Source: Bacteroidaceae bacterium
GTDB taxonomy: Bacteria > Bacteroidota > Bacteroidia > Bacteroidales > Bacteroidaceae
Direction of reading: 5' to 3'
DNA: 64,000 bases
Assembly: GCA_902362595.1 (NCBI GenBank)
Contig: CABIXF010000007.1
Location: forward strand, 62,001 to 126,000
Numbering within the stretch: the first letter of the stretch is position 1; each line of letters begins with the position of its first letter. Below are positions 17,537-25,822 of the stretch, in pieces. A program made the position numbers and the translations under genes. The notes below the pieces were generated by a model. That model worked only from the letters and a program-made list of their open reading frames with translations. It did no database searches and was not told where the DNA came from.

Positions 17537-19582
17537 TCAGTTTTTCTCTTTCAAAAGGTCTTCCAACTTGAGCAGTTCGTCGCGGTATTGTGCCGCTTCG
17601 ATGAAGTCCAGCTTCTTGGCCGCTTCCTGCATGAGCTTGCGGGTGCGGTCGATGCTCTTCTGCAACTGTTCCTTCGACATGTACTGTACCACCGGGTCGG
17701 CTGCCGCATGCAGCTGGGCTTCCGTCTCGGTGTATGCCTTCGGAGCTTTCGGCTTGCTGTCGGCCGTTGCGGCAGAAGAAGACCGTTCGATGTCGAGCAG
17801 GGCATTGTTGCGCGAGCGCGTAATCTGTTTCGGCGTGATGCCGTGTGCCTCGTTGTAGGCCAGCTGTTTTTCCCGTCGGCGGTTGGTCTCGTCGATGGTC
17901 TGCCGCATGCTGTCCGTGATGTGGTCGGCATACATGATGACCTTTCCGTTCACGTTGCGGGCGGCACGTCCGGCTGTCTGAGTGAGCGAGCGGTGCGACC
18001 GGAGGAAGCCCTCCTTGTCGGCATCCAGGATGGCCACCAGCGACACTTCCGGCAGGTCGAGTCCCTCACGCAGCAGGTTTACCCCCACCAGCACGTCGTA
18101 GATGCCCTGCCGCAGGTCGTCCATAATCTTGATACGTTCCAGCGTATCCACGTCGCTGTGGATGTAGGCGCAGCGCACGTCGTGGTTGAGCAGGTATTCC
18201 GTCAGCTCCTCGGCCATGCGTTTGGTCAGGGTGGTGACGAGCACGCGCTCTTCCTTTTCCACCCGTTGCTGGATTTCCTCCATCAGGTCGTCTATCTGGT
18301 TCAGGCTGGGGCGTACCTCGATGACCGGGTCGAGCAGTCCCGTGGGGCGGATGACCTGTTCCACCACGATGCCCTCACTCTGTTGCAGCTCGTATTCGGC
18401 CGGAGTCGCACTTACGTAAATCACCTGCTTGGCCATCTGCTGGAACTCCTCAAACGTAAGCGGGCGGTTGTCCATGGCAGCCGGGAGCTGGAAACCGTAT
18501 TCCACCAGGTTCGTCTTGCGGGCCCGGTCGCCGCCGTACATGGCCCGGATTTGGGGCACGCTGACGTGGCTTTCGTCGATGACAATCAGGAAATCCTCCG
18601 GGAAAAAGTCGAGCAGGCAGTAGGGGCGGGTACCCGGTTCGCGTCCGTCGAAGTAGCGCGAATAGTTCTCGATGCCCGAGCAGTGTCCCAGTTCGCGCAG
18701 CATCTCCATGTCGTACGTCACCCGTTCATACAGGCGCTTGGCCTCGTAGGGCTTTCCGATTTCTTCAAAGTAGGCCACCTGCTTCGTCAGGTCATCCTCA
18801 ATCTGGTGGATGGCCCGGAGCGTGCTTTCCTTGGTCGTCATGAAGAGGTTGGCCGGATAAATCTTGTATTCGTCGAACGTGCCGAGGCGATGTCCCGAAA
18901 TGGGGTCGATTTCCTCGATGCCGTCTATCTCGTCGTCCCAGAACATCACCCGGAGCACACTGTCGGTATAGGCCAGGGAGATGTCCACCGTATCCCCCTT
19001 CACGCGGAAGTTGCCACGGTTCAGTTCGATGTCGTTGCGCACGTACAGGCTGTCCACCAGCCGGCGCAGGAACACGTTGCGGTCCAGCAGTTTCCCCTTC
19101 TTGATGTCAATGACGTTGTTGTAGAAGTCCGCCGGGTTTCCCATACCGTAGATGCACGACACGGACGACACCACAATGACATCCTTCCGTCCCGAGAGCA
19201 GGGCCGAGGTGGCCGCCAACCGCAGCTTGTCGATTTCCTCGTTGATGGCCAAGTCCTTTTCTATATAGGTGTCGGTCGAAGGGATGTATGCCTCCGGCTG
19301 GTAATAGTCGTAGTAAGACACGTAGTATTCCACGGCGTTGTGCGGGAAGAAGTTCTTGAACTCCCCGTAGAGCTGTGCGGCCAGCGTCTTGTTGTGGCTC
19401 AGGATGAGGGTCGGCTTGTTCACGTTCTTGATGACATTGGCAATGGTGAAAGTCTTTCCGGAGCCGGTGACCCCCAGCAAAGTCTGTGCGGGTACGTGTT
19501 GCATGACGCCTTCGGTCAGCTGGGCGATGGCTTCCGGCTGGTCGCCGGTGGGCTGATAGTCGGATATGAGTTCGAAATTCAT
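17537..19582 (-). CDS. uvrB: Excinuclease ABC subunit B
   Basis: A 681-residue UvrB, the damage-verifying helicase-like subunit of nucleotide excision repair. Walker A is GVTGSGKT (37-44), followed by NKTLAAQLYGEFKNFFPHNAVEYYVSYYDYYQPEAY with the beta-hairpin that clamps DNA. Also present are VIDESHVSVPQ (DExH box), the helicase motifs LVTTLTKRMAEELTEYL and GVNLLREGLDLPEV..., and QTAGRAARN. The C-terminal UVR domain (IDRTRKLMQEAAKKLDFIEAAQYRDELLKLE) contacts UvrC. Length matches the family. A 26-base dyad lies just upstream, in the promoter region. The long plus-strand ORF over this gene is an antisense shadow. Confidence 0.98.
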   Translation of the reverse strand: MNFELISDYQPTGDQPEAIAQLTEGVMQHVPAQTLLGVTGSGKTFTIANVIKNVNKPTLILSHNKTLAAQLYGEFKNFFPHNAVEYYVSYYDYYQPEAYIPSTDTYIEKDLAINEEIDKLRLAATSALLSGRKDVIVVSSVSCIYGMGNPADFYNNVIDIKKGKLLDRNVFLRRLVDSLYVRNDIELNRGNFRVKGDTVDISLAYTDSVLRVMFWDDEIDGIEEIDPISGHRLGTFDEYKIYPANLFMTTKESTLRAIHQIEDDLTKQVAYFEEIGKPYEAKRLYERVTYDMEMLRELGHCSGIENYSRYFDGREPGTRPYCLLDFFPEDFLIVIDESHVSVPQIRAMYGGDRARKTNLVEYGFQLPAAMDNRPLTFEEFQQMAKQVIYVSATPAEYELQQSEGIVVEQVIRPTGLLDPVIEVRPSLNQIDDLMEEIQQRVEKEERVLVTTLTKRMAEELTEYLLNHDVRCAYIHSDVDTLERIKIMDDLRQGIYDVLVGVNLLREGLDLPEVSLVAILDADKEGFLRSHRSLTQTAGRAARNVNGKVIMYADHITDSMRQTIDETNRRREKQLAYNEAHGITPKQITRSRNNALLDIERSSSAATADSKPKAPKAYTETEAQLHAAADPVVQYMSKEQLQKSIDRTRKLMQEAAKKLDFIEAAQYRDELLKLEDLLKEKN

Positions 19583-19612
19583 GAAATCAGGAAATTGGTG
19601 AATTGAAAATTG

Positions 19613-19638
19613 GTGTAAAATTACATATTATTTTACAC
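19613..19638. promoter_or_regulatory. uvrB: Dyad operator candidate upstream of uvrB
   Basis: GTGTAAAAT and ATTTTACAC are perfect 9-base inverted arms separated by 8 bases, starting 31 bases before the uvrB ATG. A -7-like box on the minus strand, TAATTTTA (19616-19623), overlaps one arm. The arrangement fits a repressor site over the uvrB promoter. Confidence 0.55.
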
Positions 19639-19683
19639 AACACTTTGCACATCCTGAAAAATTACATTAAAAAACGTCTTGGA

Positions 19684-19715
19684 GTTGCATTATTCGCTGG
19701 AAAAGAGTAATTTTG
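19684..19715 (+). promoter_or_regulatory. bamD: Promoter of bamD
   Basis: A perfect -7 box TAATTTTG (19708-19715) is preceded after 20 bases by GTTG (19684-19687), a near match to TTTG. Transcription would start near 19722, about 13 bases before the bamD ATG at 19735. Confidence 0.6.
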
Positions 19716-19734
19716 CGCAACTATCTTGATAAAT

Positions 19735-20574
19735 ATGAAGAAATATATTGCAATGGCCCTCCTTTCCGCGGGAATCTTGTCTTCCTGTGGAGAGTATAAC
19801 AAGGTGCTGAAATGCACTGACTACGAATACAAATACGAAGCGGCAAAAACCTATTTTGCCAAGGGACAGAATTCGCGTGCGGCTACCATTCTGGAGGAGT
19901 TGATTCCCATCCTGAAGGGTACGGCCAATGGTGAAGAGTCGTTGTACATGCTGGCAATGACTTACTACAACCAGGGGGACTATGTGACGGCTTCGCATTA
20001 TTTCAATACCTATTATACGACTTATCCGCGGGGTACCTATACTGAACTGGCCCGTTTCTTCAGTGGAAAGGCACTTTATCTGGATACACCGGAACCGCGT
20101 CTGGACCAAAGCAGTACCTACAAGGCCATTCAGGAACTGCAGATGTTCATGGAATATTTCCCGACCAGTTCGCGGAAAGAAATTGCGCAGAACATGATTT
20201 TCGAATTGCAGGACAAGCTGGTAGAGAAGGAATATCTTTCGGCAAAACTCTACTACGACCTGGGTTCCTATTCCGGAAACTCGGTGTACAGCAGTACGGG
20301 TAACAACTACCTGGCTTCCATCGTGACGGCACAGAACGTGCTGAAGGAATATCCCTACACGCGGTTGCGGGAAGACCTGTATATCCTGATTCTCCGGGCC
20401 AAGTATCACATGGCCAAGGAGAGTGTGCTCGAAAAGCGGGAAGACCGTATGCGCGAGACCGTGGACGAATACTACGCCTTCAAGAACGAATTTCCGGAAA
20501 GCAAGTACATGAAAGAGGTGGAAGGTATTTTTGCCGACGTGAGCAAGTACATTTCTACCGGTGAAGATGAATAA
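19735..20574 (+). CDS. bamD: Outer-membrane assembly lipoprotein BamD
   Basis: A 279-residue lipoprotein of the BamD/YfiO family, part of the machine that inserts beta-barrel proteins into the outer membrane. The lipobox GILSSC puts the acylated Cys at residue 18. TPR-like repeats follow: YKYEAAKTYFAKGQNSRAATILEELI, ESLYMLAMTYYNQGDYVTASHYFNTYYTTYPRG and later LREDLYILILRAKYHMAKES. I chose the ATG at 19735 because the in-frame TTG at 19726 lies almost at the expected transcription start. The omega-like gene follows after 29 bases. Confidence 0.92.
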   Translation: MKKYIAMALLSAGILSSCGEYNKVLKCTDYEYKYEAAKTYFAKGQNSRAATILEELIPILKGTANGEESLYMLAMTYYNQGDYVTASHYFNTYYTTYPRGTYTELARFFSGKALYLDTPEPRLDQSSTYKAIQELQMFMEYFPTSSRKEIAQNMIFELQDKLVEKEYLSAKLYYDLGSYSGNSVYSSTGNNYLASIVTAQNVLKEYPYTRLREDLYILILRAKYHMAKESVLEKREDRMRETVDEYYAFKNEFPESKYMKEVEGIFADVSKYISTGEDE

Positions 20575-20603
20575 TAAACGTGTATAATTATAAATAAGGA
20601 CTT

Positions 20604-20939
20604 ATGGATTACAAAAAAACAAACGCTCCTACAACTACCGTTACTCGTAATTTGATGGAACTCTGTGAGGACACAGGCAATATCTATGAAACCGTAGCTA
20701 TCATCGGCAAACGTGCCAACCAGATTGCTGCAGAGATGAAGAATGACCTTTCCAAGAAATTACAGGAGTTTGCTTCCTATAACGATAACCTGGAAGAGGT
20801 GTTTGAAAACAGAGAACAGATTGAGATTTCTCGCTATTACGAAAAGCTCCCGAAACCGACACTGATCGCTACACAGGAGTACATCGAAGGAAAGGTTTAT
20901 TATAGAAACCCTGCAAAGGAAAAGGAAAAATTGCAGTAA
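20604..20939 (+). CDS. RNA polymerase Rpb6/omega-like subunit (Bacteroidetes type)
   Basis: A 111-residue protein of the RpoZ/Rpb6 group found in Bacteroidetes. The conserved core is TRNLMELCEDTGNIYETVAIIGKRANQI (14-41), matching the omega helix that wraps the C-terminal tail of beta-prime, followed by a charged helix and EYIEGKVYYRNP near the end. It should help assemble RNA polymerase. It lies in the order bamD, omega-like, DUF4293-type gene, an arrangement that suggests one transcript, although a repeat-bearing gap follows it. Confidence 0.88.
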   Translation: MDYKKTNAPTTTVTRNLMELCEDTGNIYETVAIIGKRANQIAAEMKNDLSKKLQEFASYNDNLEEVFENREQIEISRYYEKLPKPTLIATQEYIEGKVYYRNPAKEKEKLQ

Positions 20940-20960
20940 TCCTTATTGTAAAGAATTTAG

Positions 20961-21030
20961 GAATGCATACGTGCATTCGGGCTTGTCATTCTGAGTGCAG
21001 CCGGCAAGAACCGTGCCCCTCAGAATGACA
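20961..21030. repeat. Two inverted repeats, REP-like, between the omega-like and DUF4293-type genes
   Basis: First dyad: GAATGCA (20961-20967) and TGCATTC (20972-20978) around TACG. Second: TGTCATTCTGAG (20984-20995) and CTCAGAATGACA (21019-21030), perfect 12-base arms around a 23-base centre. The GTCATTCTGAG core resembles short interspersed palindromes I know from Bacteroidetes genomes. It is intergenic and lies inside the apparent operon. Confidence 0.6.
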
Positions 21031-21063
21031 TTTGCGTTTGAAAACCTTTTATTGACAATTGAT

Positions 21064-21519
21064 ATGATACAGAGAATACAGACCGTTTATTTGCTGGTCG
21101 TAGCCATCCTGATGGTGGTGATGATGTCTGCTTCCGTGGGAAGCTTTTATACCGACAAGAACATTTGCGAAATGACGAACTTGAGCTATACGCTTCCTGA
21201 CGGCAACGTGAACTATACACCGTGGGCCTTGTTTGCCGTGCTGGTGGTGGCGGCTGTGGTAGCCCTGGGCACCATCTTCCTCTATCGGAAACGGATGTTA
21301 CAGATTCGTCTGACCATCTTCAATACCATCGTGCTGATTGGCTATTACCTGGTGCTGGTTTATTTCGTGGTGAACCCCGACAAGGCGTTCGATGACTACA
21401 GCTTCATGCCTTCGTGGTCTGTCTGTCTGCCGCTGGTGAGCATCATTCTGAACTGGCTGGCTATCCGCGCCATCGGCAAGGACGAGATGCTGGTCAAGGC
21501 ATACGAAAGACTGCGCTGA
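21064..21519 (+). CDS. Four-helix membrane protein, DUF4293-like
   Basis: A 151-residue protein with four hydrophobic helices (about residues 7-27, 55-76, 83-103 and 118-136) and short polar loops. The start MIQRIQTVYLLVVAILMV and the end AIRAIGKDEMLVKAYERLR, a conserved-looking cytoplasmic tail, fit the Bacteroidetes DUF4293 family, whose function is unknown. I chose the ATG at 21064; a frame open further upstream runs through the REP-like repeat and is not coding. It is the last gene before a bidirectional terminator. Confidence 0.8.
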   Translation: MIQRIQTVYLLVVAILMVVMMSASVGSFYTDKNICEMTNLSYTLPDGNVNYTPWALFAVLVVAAVVALGTIFLYRKRMLQIRLTIFNTIVLIGYYLVLVYFVVNPDKAFDDYSFMPSWSVCLPLVSIILNWLAIRAIGKDEMLVKAYERLR

Positions 21520-21536
21520 TTCATCGGTGAAGATAC

Positions 21537-21596
21537 AGAAAAACGAGTTGCGCCCTTCTTCCTTCTGTGGGAAAAAGGGCGCAACTCGTTTTTTTG
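21537..21596. terminator. Bidirectional terminator between convergent genes
   Basis: AACGAGTTGCGCCCTT (21542-21557) and AAGGGCGCAACTCGTT (21575-21590) form a perfect 16-base stem with an A run before and a T run after. It serves both the DUF4293-type gene (plus) and the metallo-hydrolase gene (minus). Confidence 0.92.
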
Positions 21597-21615
21597 TTGT
21601 TTCTTGCTGGCGGCT

Positions 21616-22422
21616 TTAGTCAAAGACGTACATCTCGGAAGGGGTAGTGCGTCGCAGGGGAATCACTTCCACATCCTTTCCCACGGTGATGTTTTTCTGC
21701 CGGAAAGCCAGCTCCACCGTCTTGAAAGCCAGTTCCGGGTGGTTGTTGTCCTTGCTCAGGTGGCAGAGCCACAGGTATCTCAGTCCCTCGGGGAAATGGT
21801 TGCTCAGGTAGTCGGCCATTTCGTGGTTGCTCATGTGCCCGTTGGGTCCGGCGATGCGTTCCTTCAGGTGCTGTGGATAAGGACCCATTTTCAGCATGGT
21901 ATCGTCGTAGTTGGCTTCCAGTATCAGGTAGTTGCTCTGCTGGATATAGCGTGCAGCCGTCGGGGTGATGTGGCCGATGTCGGTCAGGAAAGAGAAGGTC
22001 TTGTCGCCTGCCGTGATGCAGTAGCCCACGTTGTCGGTCCCATCGTGCGGCACTTCGAAGCAGGTGACGTGGAAGTCGCCCAGCGTGAAGCCTTCTTCTT
22101 TCTGGATGAAATGCGTGCGTTCCGGGCTCAGCCGTTCGGTCATGCAGTAACTGCGGCGCATGCCTTCGTGTATCTCGTGGGTAGCATAGACGGGGATGCC
22201 GTGCCGTTCTCCCAGGTGGCCGATTGCCTTGATGTGGTCGGCATGGTCGTGGGTGACGAGTACGGCCTGTATGCTTTCCAGGTGGAGCATGCGCTCCTTG
22301 AACACTTTCTTGAGGGTACGGATGCCGATGCCGGCATCGATTAATATGGCGGTGTGGTCGGTAGCCAGGTAGTAGCAGTTGCCGCTGCTTCCGCTTGCTA
22401 GACTCATGAATTGTACTTTCAT
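21616..22422 (-). CDS. MBL-fold metallo-hydrolase, YycJ/WalJ-like
   Basis: A 268-residue metallo-beta-lactamase-fold protein. The start MKVQFMSLASGSSGNCYYL is typical of the YycJ/WalJ group, followed by LIDAGIGIRTL and the metal motif THDHADH (HxHxDH). Later metal ligands fit GPNGHMSNHEMADYL and LWLCHLSKDNNHPEL. YycJ-like proteins are linked to DNA 5'-end processing in mismatch repair in some bacteria, but the exact substrate here is unknown. It is convergent with the DUF4293-type gene. Confidence 0.9.
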   Translation of the reverse strand: MKVQFMSLASGSSGNCYYLATDHTAILIDAGIGIRTLKKVFKERMLHLESIQAVLVTHDHADHIKAIGHLGERHGIPVYATHEIHEGMRRSYCMTERLSPERTHFIQKEEGFTLGDFHVTCFEVPHDGTDNVGYCITAGDKTFSFLTDIGHITPTAARYIQQSNYLILEANYDDTMLKMGPYPQHLKERIAGPNGHMSNHEMADYLSNHFPEGLRYLWLCHLSKDNNHPELAFKTVELAFRQKNITVGKDVEVIPLRRTTPSEMYVFD

Positions 22423-22479
22423 CTCTTTTCTTTTTTGCTAAAGGAACGCAAAGATACGGAAAAAAAGACAGAAATCAAA

Positions 22480-22507
22480 CAAGGCCGTTCCGAAAGGAAC
22501 GGCCTTG
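22480..22507 (-). terminator. uxaC: Terminator after uxaC
   Basis: CAAGGCCGTTCC and GGAACGGCCTTG form a perfect 12-base stem around GAAA. On the minus strand a T-rich stretch follows, ending in seven consecutive T's. It lies 39 bases after the uxaC stop. Confidence 0.8.
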
Positions 22508-22546
22508 CAAAGGGTTTTTATGCGTTTTCTTGCTGAATGTGAAGGC

Positions 22547-23950
22547 TTAGAACTGGAAGAAGTTCTTGGCGTTGTAGTAGCTGATGTCTTCCACCATCTG
22601 CTGTACGCGCGGCATCTCACTGGCCGGAATTTCTCCGTTTTCCACGTCCTTGCCCAGCAGGTTGCAGAGCGTACGGCGGAAATATTCGTGACGCGGATAG
22701 GAGAGGAACGAACGGGAGTCGGTGAGCATGCCCACAAAGCGGCTCAACAGTCCCAGCAGAGAGAGGGCGTTCATCTGTTTCTCCATGCCGTCTTTCTGGT
22801 CGAGGAACCACCAGCCTGAACCGAACTGAATCTTGCCCGGTATCGTGCCGTCCTGGAAGTTGCCCAGCATGGTGGCAATCACTTCGTTGGCACAGGGGTT
22901 CAGGTTGTAGAGGATGGTCTTGGTCAGTTTGCCTTCCGTGTTCAGGCGGTCGAGGAATTTCGACATGGATTTGGCGGTGTTGAATTCACCGATGGAGTCG
23001 AAACCGGTGTCGGGACCGAGCAGCTTGAACATCTTCGTGTTGTTGTTGCGGATGGCGCCGTAGTGGTACTGCTGTGTCCAGCCCGTCTCATAGTCCATTT
23101 CGCCGAATACCACCAGCATGGCCGACTTGAACTTCAGGATTTCTTCATGGGTCAGTGGAGTGTCGCCATATACCTTGTTGAAGATGGCGCGGATTTCAGC
23201 ATCCGTATAGTCTTCCGCATAGAACTCTTCGATGCCGTGGTCGGACAGCTTGCAGCCTTGTGCGGCAAAGAATTCATGACGCTTGCGCAGGGCCTCCACC
23301 ATGTCGTCGAAGCAGGAGATGCTGACACCGCTCACTTCACTCAGTTTTTCCACGTAAGCACGGAAGTCGGCCGGCACTTCCACGGCCATGGCCTTGTCCG
23401 GACGCCAGGTAGGCAGCATCTTGATTTCAAAACCGCTTTCACGGGTAGCGATGTGGTATTCCAGTGAATCCACCGGGTCGTCGGTAGTACATACCGTTTC
23501 CACGTGGTAACGGCGCATCAGGTTGCGGGCGGAATATTCCGGAGTAGCCAGTTTGGCATTGCATTCGTCAAAGATTTCGCGGGCCGTAGACGGATTCAGA
23601 ATCTTGTCGATGCCGAAAGCCGTTTTCAGTTCCAGGTGCGTCCAGTGGTACAACGGGTTACGGAGTGTGTAAGGAACCGTCTCGGCCCATTTTTCAAATT
23701 TCTCCCAGTCGGATGCATCGCCGGTGCAGTAGCGTTCGGCCACGCCGTTGCTTCGCATGGCACGCCATTTATAATGGTCGCCTCCCAGCCAGATTTCGGT
23801 GATAGAATTGAACCGGTAGTCGTCGGCCACCATTTTCGGGCTCAGGTGACAGTGATAGTCGATAATCGGCATTTTGGCCGCATGGTTGTGGTATAGTTCC
23901 TGTGCGGTTTCTGTTTGCAGCAGGAAGTTCTCGTCCATAAATTTTTTCAT
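22547..23950 (-). CDS. uxaC: Glucuronate/galacturonate isomerase
   Basis: A 467-residue uronate isomerase, converting D-glucuronate to fructuronate and D-galacturonate to tagaturonate. The N-terminus carries the metal-binding IDYHCHLSPKMVADD (HxH motif), then EIWLGGDHYKWRAMRSNGV, typical of UxaC in the amidohydrolase superfamily. Also present are TTDDPVDSLEYH and GMLTDSRSFLSYPRHEYFRR near the C-terminus. The length is as in the family. It is divergent from uxaB, and the two promoters overlap, so the pair is probably co-regulated for hexuronate use. Confidence 0.97.
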   Translation of the reverse strand: MKKFMDENFLLQTETAQELYHNHAAKMPIIDYHCHLSPKMVADDYRFNSITEIWLGGDHYKWRAMRSNGVAERYCTGDASDWEKFEKWAETVPYTLRNPLYHWTHLELKTAFGIDKILNPSTAREIFDECNAKLATPEYSARNLMRRYHVETVCTTDDPVDSLEYHIATRESGFEIKMLPTWRPDKAMAVEVPADFRAYVEKLSEVSGVSISCFDDMVEALRKRHEFFAAQGCKLSDHGIEEFYAEDYTDAEIRAIFNKVYGDTPLTHEEILKFKSAMLVVFGEMDYETGWTQQYHYGAIRNNNTKMFKLLGPDTGFDSIGEFNTAKSMSKFLDRLNTEGKLTKTILYNLNPCANEVIATMLGNFQDGTIPGKIQFGSGWWFLDQKDGMEKQMNALSLLGLLSRFVGMLTDSRSFLSYPRHEYFRRTLCNLLGKDVENGEIPASEMPRVQQMVEDISYYNAKNFFQF

Positions 23951-24055
23951 GACAGAATGTGTTTTTAATATTTGTAGAATTGTCTTATACAGTAAGGTTA
24001 CAATTTATTTATGTTGGGAAATATAAAATATCGATTGTCTTCCCGTTATCGAACA

Positions 24056-24086
24056 CGAAAGTAGAAATTTTCTTTGGAATAACAAA
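24056..24086 (-). promoter_or_regulatory. uxaC: Promoter of uxaC
   Basis: On the minus strand TTTG (24083-24086) is followed after exactly 19 bases by TACTTTCG (24056-24063), one base from TAnnTTTG. This gives a 5' leader of about 100 bases before the ATG at 23950. Confidence 0.6.
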
Positions 24087-24102
24087 ATATTTATTACCTT
24101 TG
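24073..24102 (+). promoter_or_regulatory. uxaB: Promoter of uxaB
   Basis: TTTG (24073-24076), 18 bases, then TACCTTTG (24095-24102), a perfect -7 box. It interleaves with the uxaC promoter on the other strand. The leader to the ATG at 24249 is about 140 bases and holds TGTGCG (24170-24175) and CTTTTGCA (24185-24192), a pair also seen in the capsule leader. Confidence 0.68.
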
Positions 24103-24248
24103 CAACACTCATTTATGAAGATTTATCTCGCGAAAGTAAATGTAATCCTTTGAAAAACACCAGGTTGCCTGTGCGTAGGAAAAACTTTTGCACGACGGAT
24201 TCCCGTAAATGGGCGACAGAACAACATTTTTGTGATTAAAGAAATAGT

Positions 24249-25688
24249 ATGAAAGCATTGAACAAAGAGACCGCCAGAAAGACGGTCCGTCCGGAAAGAA
24301 TCATCCAGTTTGGAGAGGGGAATTTCCTCCGTGCGTTCGTGGACTGGATTATTTACAACATGAACGAAAAAGCCGATTTCAACAGCAGTGTAGTAGTGGT
24401 ACAGCCCATCGAGAAGGGAATGATTGACAAGCTGAACGCCCAGGATTGCCTGTATCATGTCAACCTGCAGGGACTGGAAAAGGGAGAGGCCGTGAACAGT
24501 CTGACGATGATTGACGTCATCAGCCGTGCCTTGAATCCGTACCACCAGTTCTCGGATTTCCTGAAACTGGCCGAACAACCCGAGATGCGTTTCGTGATTT
24601 CCAATACGACGGAGGCGGGCATTGCTTTCGATCCTTCCTGCAAGCTCGACGACGCGCCGGCTTCATCCTATCCCGGCAAACTGACGCAGCTATTGTATCA
24701 CCGCTATCAGACTTTCCAGGGCGATATGTCGAAGGGACTGATTATTTTCCCGTGCGAGCTGATTTTCCTGAACGGGCACAAGCTGAAGGAAACCATCTAC
24801 CAGTACATCGAACTCTGGAACCTGGGCGACGGCTTCAAAAACTGGTTTGAAAAGGCTTGCGGCGTATATGCCACGCTGGTCGACCGTATCGTTCCGGGAT
24901 TTCCGCGCAAGGACATCGACGCCATCAAGGAAAAGTTGCAGTATGACGACAACATGGTGGTACAAGCCGAAATCTTCCACTTGTGGGTTATCGAGGCGCC
25001 GAAGGAAGTGGCTGCCGAATTCCCTGCTGACAAGGCCGGACTGAACGTGCTGTTCGTACCGTCGGAAGCACCGTACCACGAACGGAAGGTAACCTTGCTG
25101 AACGGTCTGCATACCGTACTCTCTCCGGTGGCATACCTTTCCGGCATCAACATCGTGCGCGATGCCTGCCAGCATCCGGTGGTCGGCAAGTTCATCCATA
25201 AGGTGATGTTCGACGAACTGATGGAAACCTTGAACCTGCCGAAAGAGGAACTGGAGAAATTTGCTCACGACGTGCTGGAACGCTTCAACAATCCGTTTGT
25301 AGACCATCAGGTGACTTCCATCATGCTGAACTCCTTCCCGAAATACCAGACCCGTGACCTGCCCGGACTGAAAACGTACTTGCAGCGTAAGGGCAAACTG
25401 CCCGAAGGACTGGTACTGGGACTGGCGGCCATCATCACTTACTATAAAGGAGGCGTACGTGCCGACGGGGCTGAAATCGTTCCCAACGACGCACCGGAAA
25501 TTATGGACTTGCTGAAACAGTTGTGGGCTACGGGCGATACGGCCAAGATTGCGGAAGGTGTGCTGGGGGCCACTTCTATCTGGGGCGAAGACCTGAACCT
25601 GATTCCGGGATTGGCAGAAGCCGTGGAGAAAGACCTCGACAGCATTCAGGAAAAGGGTATGCTGGAAACCGTAAAGGCTATTCTTTGA
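24249..25688 (+). CDS. uxaB: Tagaturonate reductase (altronate oxidoreductase)
   Basis: A 479-residue polyol-type dehydrogenase of the mannitol dehydrogenase family. It begins with the Rossmann segment ERIIQFGEGNFLRAFVDWIIYNMNE, followed by ISRALNPYHQFSDFLKLAEQPEMRFVISNTTEAGI and the catalytic region HERKVTLLNGLHTVLSPVAYL, in which Lys and Asn/His residues serve NAD(H)-dependent reduction. UxaB reduces tagaturonate to altronate. It is divergent from uxaC, the enzyme before it in the galacturonate pathway. Altronate dehydratase (UxaA) and the later steps are not in the window. Confidence 0.93.
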   Translation: MKALNKETARKTVRPERIIQFGEGNFLRAFVDWIIYNMNEKADFNSSVVVVQPIEKGMIDKLNAQDCLYHVNLQGLEKGEAVNSLTMIDVISRALNPYHQFSDFLKLAEQPEMRFVISNTTEAGIAFDPSCKLDDAPASSYPGKLTQLLYHRYQTFQGDMSKGLIIFPCELIFLNGHKLKETIYQYIELWNLGDGFKNWFEKACGVYATLVDRIVPGFPRKDIDAIKEKLQYDDNMVVQAEIFHLWVIEAPKEVAAEFPADKAGLNVLFVPSEAPYHERKVTLLNGLHTVLSPVAYLSGINIVRDACQHPVVGKFIHKVMFDELMETLNLPKEELEKFAHDVLERFNNPFVDHQVTSIMLNSFPKYQTRDLPGLKTYLQRKGKLPEGLVLGLAAIITYYKGGVRADGAEIVPNDAPEIMDLLKQLWATGDTAKIAEGVLGATSIWGEDLNLIPGLAEAVEKDLDSIQEKGMLETVKAIL

Positions 25689-25720
25689 CAATTAATTGTT
25701 AGAATTCCATATCCATCTGA

Positions 25721-25759
25721 CGGGAGAAAAGCGTTTTTCGGACGTTTTCCTCCCGTTTT
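25721..25759 (+). terminator. uxaB: Possible terminator after uxaB
   Basis: CGGGAG (25721-25726) pairs with CTCCCG (25750-25755), extended inward by an imperfect AAAA/TTTT stem, and is followed by TTTT. It lies 32 bases after the uxaB stop. Confidence 0.5.
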
Positions 25760-25822
25760 GCTTGTATAAACTTGCATTTTTGATTCTTTTTGTTTATCTT
25801 GCCTTTCAAAGAGGAGGCAGAC

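Noticed and set aside
17588..19606. A 672-residue plus-strand ORF
   Set aside because: It is fully antisense to uvrB, whose protein matches its family end to end; the plus-strand translation has no family features and reflects codon bias of the GC-rich gene.
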